Part shown: positions 22,943 to 33,555 of the stretch, piece after piece
How positions within the stretch are numbered: position 1 is the stretch's first letter
How the letters are laid out: each line of letters starts with the position of its first letter
NCBI GenBank assembly: GCA_033795365.1
Contig: JARYGU010000001.1
Coordinates: 186,001-250,000, forward strand
Length of the DNA: 64,000 bases
Reading direction: 5' to 3'
Source: JARYGU01 sp033795365
GTDB lineage: Bacteria > Pseudomonadota > Alphaproteobacteria > Rhizobiales > Rhizobiaceae
The notes under the pieces: model-generated
What the model saw: the letters and a program-made list of their open reading frames with translations, nothing else
Database searches by the model: none
What the model was told of the DNA's origin: nothing
Program-made: the position numbers and the translations under genes

Positions 22943-24838
22943 ATGACGATTACCGCAGAAACGCAGGCAATCGAAACCGGCGCGCCCGAACGCCGCCGCA
23001 TCGGCCGCCTGCCCGCATTCGCCTATCTCACAGTCGCCCCGACGCTGATCCTGATGGTCCTGATCGTCGGCCTGCCGCTGCTCTACAGCCTCTATCTTTC
23101 GTTCAACAGCACAAACCCGATCACCAAGCGTTGGATCTTCGTCGGGCTGGCCAACTATACGCGCGTGTTCCAGAACATGGATTTCTGGAACTCGCTCGGG
23201 CGCACCCTCTATTTCTCGGCCATCGCGGTCGTCGGGACCACCGTGCTCGGAACGCTGATCGCGCTCGTCCTCAACCAGCGTTTCGCCGGGCGGGGCTTTC
23301 TGCGCAGCGTCGTCCTCGTTCCCTGGGCGATGGCGCCGGTTTCGATCGGCGTGCTCTGGTCCTTCGTCTATGCCGGAAATTTCGGCCTGCTGAACGGCTT
23401 CCTGCATGACATAGGTCTGGGGTCGCTCGCGAAGGCCTGGTTCGGCGACGGTTTCCGCGCGCTCAATCTCGTGGCACTCACACAGGTCTGGAACCAGGCG
23501 CCGCTGACGACGCTGATGCTCCTTTCCGCCCTGCAGTCCATGCCGGCGAACCTGCACCGCGCCGCGATCCTCGATGGTGCGGGCGCCGTCAAGCGCTTCT
23601 TCTCGATTACCCTTCCCTGGCTGAAGCCGACGCTGCTCTTCTCGACGATCATCGCGACCATCAACGCCTTCATGACCTTCGACATCATCTGGATCATGAC
23701 GCGCGGCGGCCCCGGATCGGCCACGACGACGCTCTCCTGGCTCGGCTATCTGCAATCCTTCCAGTTCCTGAAATTCGGAGAGGGTGCCGCCATCCTCTAT
23801 GTGCTGACGATCCTGAGCCTCGCCTTCGCCATCCTCTATTTCTTCGTCCTCAGCCCGAGAAGGACGAAGGCGAGCCCCAATGCCGCCTTGTCCGAGGCAC
23901 CGCTGGCCGGCACCAGGCCGCGTCCGACCATGGTCGTCATCCCCGCCTGGAAGCCGAAGAGACTGATGCACCCCGCAACGGCTAAAAGCATCCGCAAGCT
24001 CATGTTCTGGCTTGCCGTCGCCGCGATCTTCATATGGTCGTTCCTGCCCGTGGCGGCGCTGATCTTCATCAGCCTCTCGCCGGCGACCGACCTGATCCGC
24101 ACGCCGCCCTCGATCTTCCCCTCGACGCTGACCTTCGACAATTACCGCTCGGTGCTGATGGCGGACGGCGGGACGACCAGCGTGCAGGCGGCGCGCGTTC
24201 CGCTGTCGCTCCTGAACAGCTTCGGCATCGGCGTCGTGGTGTCCGTCATCAACGTCGCGCTCGGCACCTTCGCAGGCTACGGCTTCGCCCGCTATGCCGG
24301 CCGCCGCTTCTTCGCGGTCAGCCTCTGGGCTCTGCTTCTGACGCGCATGGTTCCGGCGCTGACGCTGGTGCTGCCCTTCTTCGTCATCTTCCGCTCGCTC
24401 GGGCTCATCGATACCCATCTCGGCCTCGTCATCGCCTATTCGACGGTCCTCATGCCGCTCGCCGCCTGGATGATGAAGACGAGCTTCGAGAACGTGCCGC
24501 TGAGCCTGGAGCGCGCCGCGCAGATCGACGGCTGCAGCCGCTGGACGATGTTCCGCAAGGTACTGGTGCCGGTCGTGCGGCCGGGCATCATCGCGGCGCT
24601 GATCTTCTGCTTCCTGGTGTCGTGGAACGAGTTCCTCTTCGCGATGATCCTGACCTCGACGCCGAAGACGCAGACGATCCCGGTCATCATCGCCGGTTTC
24701 CTCAACCAGGCGCGGTTCTACGAATACGGCCCCCTCTTTGCGGCAAGCGTGCTTGCGATCCTGCCGCCGGTGGCCGTCGCCTTCTTCTTCCAACGCTACC
24801 TGGTTCAGGGCGCGCTTTCCGGCGCGGTCAAGGGCTGA
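22943..24838 (+). CDS. Fused ABC transporter permease (MalF-like plus MalG-like halves in one protein)
   Basis: This 631-residue protein joins two complete permease domains that are usually separate genes. The first half (residues 1-300) has six helices and the ATPase-contact loop HRAAILDGAGAVKRFFSITL near 210. A hydrophilic linker spans about 300-350. The second half has six helices and its own loop ERAAQIDGCSRWTMFRKVLV near 530. The frame is continuous with uniform codon use, so it is not a sequencing frameshift by eye. It forms the inner-membrane channel for the binding protein upstream and the ATPase downstream. The start at ATG 22943 follows a GAGGG site. Confidence 0.9.
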   Translation: MTITAETQAIETGAPERRRIGRLPAFAYLTVAPTLILMVLIVGLPLLYSLYLSFNSTNPITKRWIFVGLANYTRVFQNMDFWNSLGRTLYFSAIAVVGTTVLGTLIALVLNQRFAGRGFLRSVVLVPWAMAPVSIGVLWSFVYAGNFGLLNGFLHDIGLGSLAKAWFGDGFRALNLVALTQVWNQAPLTTLMLLSALQSMPANLHRAAILDGAGAVKRFFSITLPWLKPTLLFSTIIATINAFMTFDIIWIMTRGGPGSATTTLSWLGYLQSFQFLKFGEGAAILYVLTILSLAFAILYFFVLSPRRTKASPNAALSEAPLAGTRPRPTMVVIPAWKPKRLMHPATAKSIRKLMFWLAVAAIFIWSFLPVAALIFISLSPATDLIRTPPSIFPSTLTFDNYRSVLMADGGTTSVQAARVPLSLLNSFGIGVVVSVINVALGTFAGYGFARYAGRRFFAVSLWALLLTRMVPALTLVLPFFVIFRSLGLIDTHLGLVIAYSTVLMPLAAWMMKTSFENVPLSLERAAQIDGCSRWTMFRKVLVPVVRPGIIAALIFCFLVSWNEFLFAMILTSTPKTQTIPVIIAGFLNQARFYEYGPLFAASVLAILPPVAVAFFFQRYLVQGALSGAVKG

Positions 24839-24853
24839 AAGGAGTTCGAGCAA

Positions 24854-25892
<1,039 letters not shown>

Positions 25893-25903
<11 letters not shown>

Positions 25904-27050
25904 TCTCGTCTTGAAAAACGGCCGCGTCATCGACCCCTCGCAAGGGATCGACCGCGTCACGGATGTCGCCTTCGCCAACGGAAAGGTCGCCGCTCTCGGC
26001 GACGGGCTTTCCGGCACGAAGGAGCGCGACGTCAACGGCCTCATCGTCACTCCCGGCCTCATCGACCTGCACACGCATGTCTATTGGGGCGGCACGTCGC
26101 TCGGGGTCGATCCGGATGCATTCGCCCGCAAGAGCGCGGTCTCCACCTGCGTTGACACGGGAAGCGCGGGGCCCGGCAATTTTCCGGGCTTCCGCAAGCA
26201 TGTGATCGAAAAGAGCAAGGCGCGCATCCTCGTCTATCTCCACATTTCCTTCGCCGGCATCTACGGCTTCGCCAAGAACATCATGATCGGCGAAAGCCAC
26301 GACATCCGGCTCTTGGCAGGCCGCGAGGCCGTCGAGGTCATCAACGCCAACCGCGACGTCATCATCGGGGTCAAGGTGCGCATCGGCCGCCATGCGTCGG
26401 GCCCTGCCGGCATCCAGCCCCTCGACGTCGCCCTCCAGGTCGCCGACGAGACCGGCCTGCCGCTGATGGCGCATATCGACGAGCCGCCCCCTTCCTACGA
26501 GGCGGTGGTCTCCAAGCTGCGCAAGGGCGACGTGCTGACGCATTGCTACCGTCCCTTCCCGAATGCGCCGGTCGACGGCAGGGGCAAGGTCAAACGGGAG
26601 ATCCTCGAAGCGCGCGAGCGCGGCGTCATCTTCGATATCGGCCACGGCATGGGGTCGTTCTCGTGGAAGACGGCGCGCGCGATGATGGCGGAGGGCTTCC
26701 CGCCGGATACCATCTCGTCCGACGTGCACGCGCTCTGCATCGAAGGCCCCGCCTATGATCAGGTCACGACGCTCTCCAAGTTCCTCGCCCTCGGCATGCC
26801 GATCAGCGACGTCGTGGCGGCCTCGACCGTGAACGCGGCAAAGGCCGTCCAGCGCCCGGAACTCGGCACGTTCAAGCCGGGCTCTGCCGGCGACGCCAGC
26901 ATTCTCGAGCTGCGCGACGGCTCGTTCTCGCTGGAGGATACGCGCGGCGAGATCGTGATTGCCCAGCAACGCCTGTTCGCAGCCGGCCTCGTCATCGCCG
27001 GCCGCGACATCGGCACCGATGCCCAACCCTTTGCAGCAGCAGCGGAATAG
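25893..27050 (+). CDS. COG3964-like amidohydrolase/deacetylase
   Basis: The 385-residue protein is an amidohydrolase-superfamily barrel with the metal motif GLIDLHTHVYWG (near 50), histidines in LMAHIDEPPP and LTHCYRPFP, and the aspartate of SSDVHALCIEG. It is most like the COG3964 group, which is often mislabelled dihydroorotase; an Agrobacterium member hydrolyses acetyl-R-mandelate-type alpha-acyloxy acids. It may therefore remove an acyl group from the imported compound. The ATG at 25893 overlaps the ATPase gene by 11 bases. Activity on N-acyl amino acids is an alternative. Confidence 0.85.
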
Positions 27051-27065
27051 AGAGGAACAACGGAC

Positions 27066-28538
27066 ATGGACGGCGGATATTCCACGAAGGGCCCGGCCGG
27101 CAATTTTATCGGCGGTGCCTGGCAGAGCGAGCCGGAAACGATGCCGGCGATCAATCCGGCGACGGGCGAGATCATAGCGCAACTGCCGAAATCGAGCCGC
27201 GAGACAGTGGCGAAGGCGGTGGCGGCGGCGAAGACTGCTGCATCCGGATGGGCAGGAACCCCCGTCTTCCAGCGTGCGGAGATGTGCGTGGCGATCGCCT
27301 CCGCCATCGACGCCTCGCGCGAAAAGATCGCGCGCCTCCTTTCGGCCGAGCAGGGCAAGGTCCTCGCCGAAGCCATAGGCGAGGTCGCAAAGGCCGCCGA
27401 CGGCTTCAGGCTCGCGGCCGAGCTCGTCAAGCAGCTCGGCGGCCAGACGCTTCCCGCCGAGGACCCGACCAAGCTCGTCATGACGATCCGCCAGCCGCGC
27501 GGCGTCTACGGCGTCATCACGCCGTGGAACTTCCCGGTCAACATTCCGGTCGAATATCTGGCGCCGGGGATCGCCACCGGCAACACGATCGTCTGGGTGC
27601 CGGCGCCCTCGACCTCGCTCGTCGCCTGCGCGCTGATGGAGGCGATCGAGAGCGCCGGGCTGCCCGCGGGCGTCATCAATCTCGTCATCGGCGAAGGTGC
27701 GACCGCAGGCGACGCTGTCGTCGTCCATCCGGACGTCGCGGCCATCGGCTTCACCGGAAGTGCGGCGACCGGCAGGCGGATCGCCGAGCGCGGCGCCGGC
27801 AAGCCGCTGCTCCTGGAGCTCGGCGGCAATGGTCCGGTCGTGGTGTTCGAGGATGCCGATCTCGATGCGGCGGCCGCAGCGGCCGCGGGCGGCGCCTTCT
27901 TCAATGCCGGGCAGGTCTGCGCCGCGACCGGCCGGGTGCTCGCCCACCATTCCATCGTCGACACGCTCTGCGAGAAGCTTGCGGCGCATGCTGAGAAGCA
28001 CGTTCTCGGCGATCCCTTCCACCAGGGCACCACGATGGGACCGCTCAACAACGCCAAGGTCGCAGCCAAGGTCAAGGAGCACGTGGACGACGCCGTCGGC
28101 GGCGGCGCGCGCGTCCTCCACGGCGGAAAGCCGCGCCCCGACCTCGGCAGCGACCTCTTCTTCGAACCGACGGTGATCGCCGGCGTGACGCGCGACATGA
28201 AGATCAACCGCGAGGAAACCTTCGGGCCCGTCGTGCCGGTGCTTTCGTTCAAGGACGAGGCGGAGGCGCTGGAGCTCGCGCTCGACAGCGAATACGGCCT
28301 CTCGGTCGGCGTCTTCACGAAGGACGTGACGCGCGGCGTCGAGATCGCGAAGGCGATACCGGCCGGCATCGTCAACATCAATGCCGGCAGCACCTGGTGG
28401 GAAATCCACCTCCCCTTCGGCGGCGGCTCCGGCACCAAGAGCGGCATCGGCCGCCTCGGCGGCGTCCACACCATGGAGGCGATGACCGAACTCAAGATGA
28501 TCACCGTGACCACGGACAGAAAGGCAGGCGCGGCATGA
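27066..28538 (+). CDS. Aldehyde dehydrogenase family protein
   Basis: The 490-residue enzyme has N155 in TPWNFP, the general base E251 in ELGGN and the catalytic cysteine C285 in NAGQVCAATGR, so it should be active. The usual cofactor-binding lysine of the VLKPS motif is replaced: the segment here reads VWVPAPS (about 177-182), which may change NAD/NADP preference. It oxidises an aldehyde to an acid in the cytoplasm. It lies 15 bp behind the hydrolase gene and overlaps the next gene by four bases. The natural aldehyde is unknown; succinate-semialdehyde-type substrates are possible. Confidence 0.93.
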   Translation: MDGGYSTKGPAGNFIGGAWQSEPETMPAINPATGEIIAQLPKSSRETVAKAVAAAKTAASGWAGTPVFQRAEMCVAIASAIDASREKIARLLSAEQGKVLAEAIGEVAKAADGFRLAAELVKQLGGQTLPAEDPTKLVMTIRQPRGVYGVITPWNFPVNIPVEYLAPGIATGNTIVWVPAPSTSLVACALMEAIESAGLPAGVINLVIGEGATAGDAVVVHPDVAAIGFTGSAATGRRIAERGAGKPLLLELGGNGPVVVFEDADLDAAAAAAAGGAFFNAGQVCAATGRVLAHHSIVDTLCEKLAAHAEKHVLGDPFHQGTTMGPLNNAKVAAKVKEHVDDAVGGGARVLHGGKPRPDLGSDLFFEPTVIAGVTRDMKINREETFGPVVPVLSFKDEAEALELALDSEYGLSVGVFTKDVTRGVEIAKAIPAGIVNINAGSTWWEIHLPFGGGSGTKSGIGRLGGVHTMEAMTELKMITVTTDRKAGAA

Positions 28539-29092
28539 GCACGCAATTCATGGCGAGGGAAAGCGAGAGGAATTCGACCCTCCCGCCCGTCGAGAAGGCG
28601 CGCATGGTCCGCGCGCTCGTGGACGAGCTCATTCCAGGGGGCGACGGCTGGCCGTCCGCCTCCGAGGCCGGCGTGCACGGCATCGTTTCGCTGCGCGTGC
28701 TCGGCGAATGGAGCGAGGAGCAGATCGGCCGGCTTGCCGCCCTGCTCGGCTGGGAAACCGGCGGGCTCTCCAGCGGCGATGCAGCGGAGCGCGTTTCCGC
28801 CGTCAGGTCGATGGAGACCGCCGACCCCGATCTCTTCGACAAGCTCTATACCGCAATCGTGCTCGCCTATTACGAGACGCCTTTCGTCGTCGAGGCGATC
28901 CGCAGTACCGGTCGCCCCTATTCGATCCGCCCGCACGCCACCGGCTACGCCATGGCGCCCTTCGACTTCAGCCGCGACACGCCGAACCACGGGCGCGGGC
29001 ACTATCTCAAGACCGACGACGTCAAGCCCGTCGATACCTCGACGCTCGACCTCGACACGAATAGGACCGAACGCTGGGGAGTAGAACGATGA
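28535..29092 (+). CDS. Small subunit of a GMC dehydrogenase (gluconate 2-dehydrogenase subunit 3-like)
   Basis: This 185-residue protein has the features of the small partner of FAD-linked gluconate-2-dehydrogenase-type enzymes: VRALVDELIPGG near the start, YTAIVLAYYETPFV in the middle and a C-terminal GRGHYLKTDDVKPVDTS. It has ATGA overlaps of four bases at both ends, with the aldehyde dehydrogenase and with the large GMC subunit. In characterised relatives the small subunit carries a Tat signal; none is visible here, so the complex may stay in the cytoplasm. Assignment rests largely on context. Confidence 0.75.
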   Translation: MSTQFMARESERNSTLPPVEKARMVRALVDELIPGGDGWPSASEAGVHGIVSLRVLGEWSEEQIGRLAALLGWETGGLSSGDAAERVSAVRSMETADPDLFDKLYTAIVLAYYETPFVVEAIRSTGRPYSIRPHATGYAMAPFDFSRDTPNHGRGHYLKTDDVKPVDTSTLDLDTNRTERWGVER

Positions 29093-30717
29093 CGACCGAC
29101 CGCACCTGCGACATCCTGATCGTCGGCGCCGGGGCGACCGGGTCGCTGGCCGCGCTCGTTTTGGCCGAAGCGGGCCTCGACGTCGTCTGCCTGGAACAGG
29201 GATCCTGGGTCGAAGCCAAGGATCATCCGCATCTCCATGCCGACTGGTCCTGGCAGAGGCGCACCAACTGGAGCCCGGACGTCAACAAGCGCAGCCATCC
29301 CGACGACTTCCCGGTCAATTCGGATTCCTCGCAGATCCTGATGTGGAACGCCGTCGGCGGCTCGACCAATGTCTATGGCGCGATCTGGCCGCGTTACCGC
29401 CCGTCCGATTTCCGCAAAGGAACCGAGCATGGCCTCCAGCCCGACTGGCCGATCGCCTATGAGGATGTCGCTCCCTTCTACGAGGCGGCGGACCGGCTGG
29501 TGGGCGTCTCCGGGCTTGCCGGAGATCCCGCCATGCCGCCGCGCGAACGCTGTCCGACCCGCCCGATGCCGGTCTCCAAGGTGGCCAAGCGTCTCGCCTC
29601 CGGCTTCGACAAGCTCGACTGGCACTGGTGGCCCGTCGAGGCCGGGGCGATAACGGAGGATTACGACGGCCGCCCCGCCTGCAACAATTGCGGCACCTGC
29701 AACGGTTGCCCGCGCGGCTCGATGAGCAAATATTCCATGTCGATCTGGCCGAAGGCGCTCGATGCCGGTTGCGAACTGCGCATCAATGCCCGCGTGCTGA
29801 AGATCGAGAAAGGGGCGGACGGCCGCGCGACCGGCGTCCACTATGTCGACCGCAACACGGGCCGCATCCATTTCCAGAAGGCAAAGATCGTCATTGTCGC
29901 GGCCAACGGTATCGGCACGCCGCGCCTGCTTCTCGCCTCCGACAATCTCGCCAACGGCAACGATCAGGTCGGGCGCTACCTTCTTCACCATACCCTCGTC
30001 GCCTGCGAGATGTGGGTCGATGAGCCGGTGGACGGGCAGATCGGCTATGTCGCCTCGCTCATTTCGCGACAATTCGCCGAAACCGACGTTTCGCGCGGCT
30101 TCGTCAACGGCTTCAATTTCAACTGCATCACCTCCAGCCCGTCGGCGGGCGAGCTTGCGGCCGGCTGGTTCACGTCCGCGCGTGCGCCCTGGGGCCGCGA
30201 TCACCATCAGTGGTTCCAGCGTCATTTCGGTCATTCCATCGGCGTCTTCGGCATCGGCGACGACCTGCCCAACCCGGAAAACCGCGTGACGCTCGACCCC
30301 GTCCTCAAGGATTCGGACGGAGTGCCGGCGGCAAAGACGCACTATGCGCCCGGCGAAAACGACAGGCGCATGATGAACTACATGCTCGACAGGCTCGAAG
30401 AGCTGGCGAAGGCCTGCGGCGCCTTCGAATACCGCCTCAACGACTACCGCGACAAGAACGGCGTCTACCGCACGCCGGCCTGGCACATGATCGGCACCTG
30501 CCGCATGGGCAGCGACCCGGAAACCTCCGTCGTCAACAAGTGGAACCAGACGTGGGAAGTGCCGAACCTCTTCATCGTCGACGGCAGCGTTCTTGCCACC
30601 GGCGGCGTCGTCAATCCCACCCCGACCATCTCCGCATTGGCCTTGCGCGCCGCGTCCTATATCCGCGATAATTTCGAGACGCTTTCGCGCACGACCAGAC
30701 CGTCGATCGCCGCCTGA
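29089..30717 (+). CDS. GMC-family FAD-dependent dehydrogenase, large subunit
   Basis: The 542-residue flavoprotein has the FAD motif IVGAGATGSLAALVLAEAG (11-29). The C-terminal GMC catalytic region contains the histidine of PAWHMIGTCRMG (near 465) and GGVVNPTPTISALALRA near 510. A cysteine cluster CNNCGTCNGC at 198-207 matches the iron-sulfur-binding cysteines of the gluconate/fructose/glucose dehydrogenase group. It should oxidise an alcohol or sugar acid hydroxyl. No cytochrome c subunit is encoded nearby, so the electron acceptor is unclear. It overlaps its small subunit gene by four bases. Confidence 0.9.
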   Translation: MTTDRTCDILIVGAGATGSLAALVLAEAGLDVVCLEQGSWVEAKDHPHLHADWSWQRRTNWSPDVNKRSHPDDFPVNSDSSQILMWNAVGGSTNVYGAIWPRYRPSDFRKGTEHGLQPDWPIAYEDVAPFYEAADRLVGVSGLAGDPAMPPRERCPTRPMPVSKVAKRLASGFDKLDWHWWPVEAGAITEDYDGRPACNNCGTCNGCPRGSMSKYSMSIWPKALDAGCELRINARVLKIEKGADGRATGVHYVDRNTGRIHFQKAKIVIVAANGIGTPRLLLASDNLANGNDQVGRYLLHHTLVACEMWVDEPVDGQIGYVASLISRQFAETDVSRGFVNGFNFNCITSSPSAGELAAGWFTSARAPWGRDHHQWFQRHFGHSIGVFGIGDDLPNPENRVTLDPVLKDSDGVPAAKTHYAPGENDRRMMNYMLDRLEELAKACGAFEYRLNDYRDKNGVYRTPAWHMIGTCRMGSDPETSVVNKWNQTWEVPNLFIVDGSVLATGGVVNPTPTISALALRAASYIRDNFETLSRTTRPSIAA

Positions 30718-30728
30718 GGAGAATTTTC

Positions 30729-31838
30729 ATGTTACAGCGCCCTCCCGCCGAACCGGGCATGCACGAATCGGAAATCGACACGCCCGCCCTGATCATCGAT
30801 CTCGATGCCATGGAAGCCAATCTGGATCGCATGGCCGCTTTCTGCCGGGCATCCGGCGTGGGTTTGCGCGCGCATGCCAAGACCCACAAGTCCCCGGTGA
30901 TCGCGCACTGGCAGATGGCGCGCGGCGCGGTCGGCCAGTGCGTCCAGAAGGTCGCCGAGGCGGAAGCGCTCGCCTGGGGCGGCGTCGGCGACATCCTCGT
31001 TTCGAACGAGGTGGTCTCGCCCCGCAAACTTGCGCGTCTCGCCGCGCTGTCGAAGATGGCGAATGTCGCGCTCTGCGCCGACGATGCCGCAACCGTCGGC
31101 CTCGTCGAGCAGGCCGCCGAGGCGGCCTCCGCCCGCATGACCGTGCTTGTCGAAATCGACGTCAGCGGCGGGCGCTGCGGTGTTGAGGCGGGAGCACCCG
31201 CGGCCGCACTGGCAGAGCGCATCGCCGCAAGCCGCCACCTGATCTTCGGCGGCCTCCAGGCCTATCACGGCAACGCGCAGCATCTGCGCACCGAGGAGGA
31301 GCGCCGGGACGCCATCGCAAAGGCGGTCCGCCTGACCGGCGACACGGTTTCGGCGATCCGGGACCGCGGGCTTGGCTGCGCGATCGTCGGCGGGGCCGGG
31401 ACGGGCACCTTTGCCCACGAAGCCGCAAGCGGCGTCTACAACGAGCTCCAGGCGGGCTCCTATCTTTTCATGGATGCCGACTATGCCAGGAACCGGCCGG
31501 CGCCGGATTTCCGGCAGTCGCTGTTCGTGCTGAGCACGGTGATGAGCGCGGCGCGCCGCGGCACCGCGGTGCTGGACTGCGGCCACAAGGGCATCGCCGT
31601 CGACAGCGGGCTGCCGCTCGTCCACGAGCGGCCCGATATCGAATATGTCGGCGCATCGGACGAGCACGGCACGCTCGCGGTGCGGTCGCAATCCGGAACG
31701 CTTGCGATCGGCGAGACCCTGCGGCTCGTTCCGGGCCACTGCGATCCGACGGTGGATCGCTACGACTGGTATGTCGGCCTGCGCGGCAAGCGGGTGGAAT
31801 GCGTCTTCCCGGTCGCCGCCCGCGGCATGATGCAGTGA
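30729..31838 (+). CDS. D-threonine aldolase/D-serine dehydratase-like PLP enzyme
   Basis: The 369-residue protein has the alanine-racemase-type barrel of the DSD1/D-threonine aldolase family. The PLP lysine is K51 in LRAHAKTHKSPVIA, the barrel includes FGGLQAYHGNAQ, and the C-terminal VPGHCDPTVDRYDWY holds the metal-binding His/Cys pair. Relatives cleave D-beta-hydroxy amino acids to glycine and an aldehyde, or dehydrate D-serine and D-threo-3-hydroxyaspartate. The aldehyde dehydrogenase upstream would fit the aldolase reaction. The start at ATG 30729 has a GAGGAG site. Confidence 0.87.
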   Translation: MLQRPPAEPGMHESEIDTPALIIDLDAMEANLDRMAAFCRASGVGLRAHAKTHKSPVIAHWQMARGAVGQCVQKVAEAEALAWGGVGDILVSNEVVSPRKLARLAALSKMANVALCADDAATVGLVEQAAEAASARMTVLVEIDVSGGRCGVEAGAPAAALAERIAASRHLIFGGLQAYHGNAQHLRTEEERRDAIAKAVRLTGDTVSAIRDRGLGCAIVGGAGTGTFAHEAASGVYNELQAGSYLFMDADYARNRPAPDFRQSLFVLSTVMSAARRGTAVLDCGHKGIAVDSGLPLVHERPDIEYVGASDEHGTLAVRSQSGTLAIGETLRLVPGHCDPTVDRYDWYVGLRGKRVECVFPVAARGMMQ

Positions 31839-31840
31839 AA

Positions 31841-31886
31841 GCGATTCTGCAAAAATGCGCAGCGGCTTTCCGCCCGGAAGTTGAAG
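31841..31886. repeat. Rhizobial dispersed palindromic repeat, degenerate copy 1
   Basis: The segment GCGATTCTGCAAAAATGCGC followed by AGCGGCTTTCCGCCCGGAA resembles an intergenic palindrome I recall as abundant in Rhizobiaceae genomes (AAAAGTGTGCAGCGGTTTT-like core). It shares layout with the copy at 33556-33608. Identification is from memory of the pattern. Confidence 0.45.
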
Positions 31887-31920
31887 ACAAGGAAATAGCC
31901 AGAGCGACGGAAAGACGGAC

Positions 31921-33039
31921 ATGCCGCAACAGATGATCCTGCGCTGCATCGCCTGCCGCGCCGCCCACCCGCCGACGCTCGTCTATCGCTGCGCTGCCTG
32001 CGGCGGCATTGTCGAGGTCGAACGGAAGATCCCGGAAGGCGGGCGATGGCGGCGGTGCGATTTCGTGGACGACGCCGTGAGCCTCGGGGAAGGCGAGACG
32101 CCCTTGCGCGAGCTGTCCCCCGCCTTGCTCCACCGCGATTTCCGCGGCCGGCTGCTGGTCAAGGACGAGACCCGCAACCCCTCCGGCTCGTTCAAGGACA
32201 GGCTGGTCGCCGCCGCGCTTACCCGCGCCCTGGAACTGGGCGCAAAGGGCATCGTCAGCGCGTCGAGCGGCAATGCGGGTGCGGCCGCCGCCTGCTACGC
32301 CGCCAATGCCGGCATCCCGGCGATCATCTGCTGCCCCGAAGCGACGCCGCACGGCAAGCTGGCGCAGATCCTCGCCTATGGCGCAACGCTTGAGCGCGTT
32401 CCCGGCCACTACGGCAATGCCTTTCGCCGCGCCGTGGGCCTTTGCGAGGAAACCGGCTACGCCAATCTTACGACGACCTATCTCAACCCCTACGGCGTGG
32501 ATGCGCTGCGCCTCGTCGGGCAGGAGATTTACCGCGCCATGGATGGAGAGCTTGCCGACTGGATCGCCATACCGACCAGCTCGGGACCGCTGGTGAAAGG
32601 CGTCTACCAGGGCTTCCAGGATGCCGCCGGCCGGGTGCCCCGCCTGATCGCGGCGCAGGCGCAAGGCTGCGCACCGATCGCCCGCGCCTTTGCGAGCGGC
32701 GAGGAGACTGTCCTGAGCTGGGAAAATCCGAACACAATCGCCTCCGGCATCTCCGATCCGCTGCTCGTTTATCCCGAGGAAGGAAGCCATACGCTTTCCC
32801 TTGTCAGGAAAAGCAAGGGTGTCGCGGTGGCCGCCGGCGACGAGGCGATCCGCGACGCGATGAGAAGCCTGGCGCAGCGCGCCGGGCTCTTCAGCGAACC
32901 GACCGGCGCCGCCTCGCTGGCGGCCGTCCGGGCGCTCTTCGGGCAAGGAACGATCGCCGCCGGCGATACCGTCGTCTGCATCGTGACCGGGCACGGCTTC
33001 AAGGATTTCGCCGCCTGGAACGACCGGGCATCGGCTTGA
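31921..33039 (+). CDS. Threonine synthase-like PLP enzyme with zinc-ribbon N-terminus
   Basis: The 372-residue protein has a four-cysteine zinc-ribbon-like N-terminus (C9, C12, C24, C27), then a fold-type II PLP domain with the lysine K92 in NPSGSFKDRL and SASSGNAGAAAA near 115. Threonine synthases make threonine from O-phosphohomoserine, but related proteins in catabolic operons act as beta-eliminating or beta-replacing enzymes on hydroxy- or amino acids. A housekeeping ThrC is unlikely in this setting. It is probably the last gene of the operon that starts at 21520. Confidence 0.83.
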   Translation: MPQQMILRCIACRAAHPPTLVYRCAACGGIVEVERKIPEGGRWRRCDFVDDAVSLGEGETPLRELSPALLHRDFRGRLLVKDETRNPSGSFKDRLVAAALTRALELGAKGIVSASSGNAGAAAACYAANAGIPAIICCPEATPHGKLAQILAYGATLERVPGHYGNAFRRAVGLCEETGYANLTTTYLNPYGVDALRLVGQEIYRAMDGELADWIAIPTSSGPLVKGVYQGFQDAAGRVPRLIAAQAQGCAPIARAFASGEETVLSWENPNTIASGISDPLLVYPEEGSHTLSLVRKSKGVAVAAGDEAIRDAMRSLAQRAGLFSEPTGAASLAAVRALFGQGTIAAGDTVVCIVTGHGFKDFAAWNDRASA

Positions 33040-33555
33040 CCCGAGACATCTGCGGCCAAGCGGGATCGTCAAAGGTGCGCTATCCTTCCTGCTTTTGAGG
33101 CGCCGACCCTCGCCTGTTTCTGCAGTGGCGGCCGCATGCGGTCAGATCGGCCCGCAGGTGCCGCAAAGCGGGGATGATTCGTGCGGCCGGTCGCTTGAAA
33201 GACAGGCACTTGGCGGAAATGTCGCGTCGTTTTTTCCCCGCCTCCGTGGCTTCCGCCATACTGACGGCGTCATCGGGTGGGGAGCCGGGTCGCGAACCGG
33301 AACGCCTTCACGGTCGAAATCCGGCCCCGGTGACGGTTGCGGCGAGATGGCCAGGACCCGTCAGGGGAAACGGCCCGGATGCCGTCGCTCGGGAACGGAA
33401 CTGACACCTCCGCTCCCCAGACGGCACAGGACGATCGGACCGCGATCGGGCAGGCGGAAACAGCCTGACACCAGCATACCTACGATACCCTGCCTGCCCT
33501 TCCCCTTCAGGCAAACCGTCGCGGAGAAACCTCCGGCGCGGCGTTTCGTGCTGTC

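Noticed and set aside
33305..33325. GGTCGAAATCC, similar to a tRNA T-arm
   Set aside because: No acceptor stem, anticodon arm or D-arm can be placed around it.
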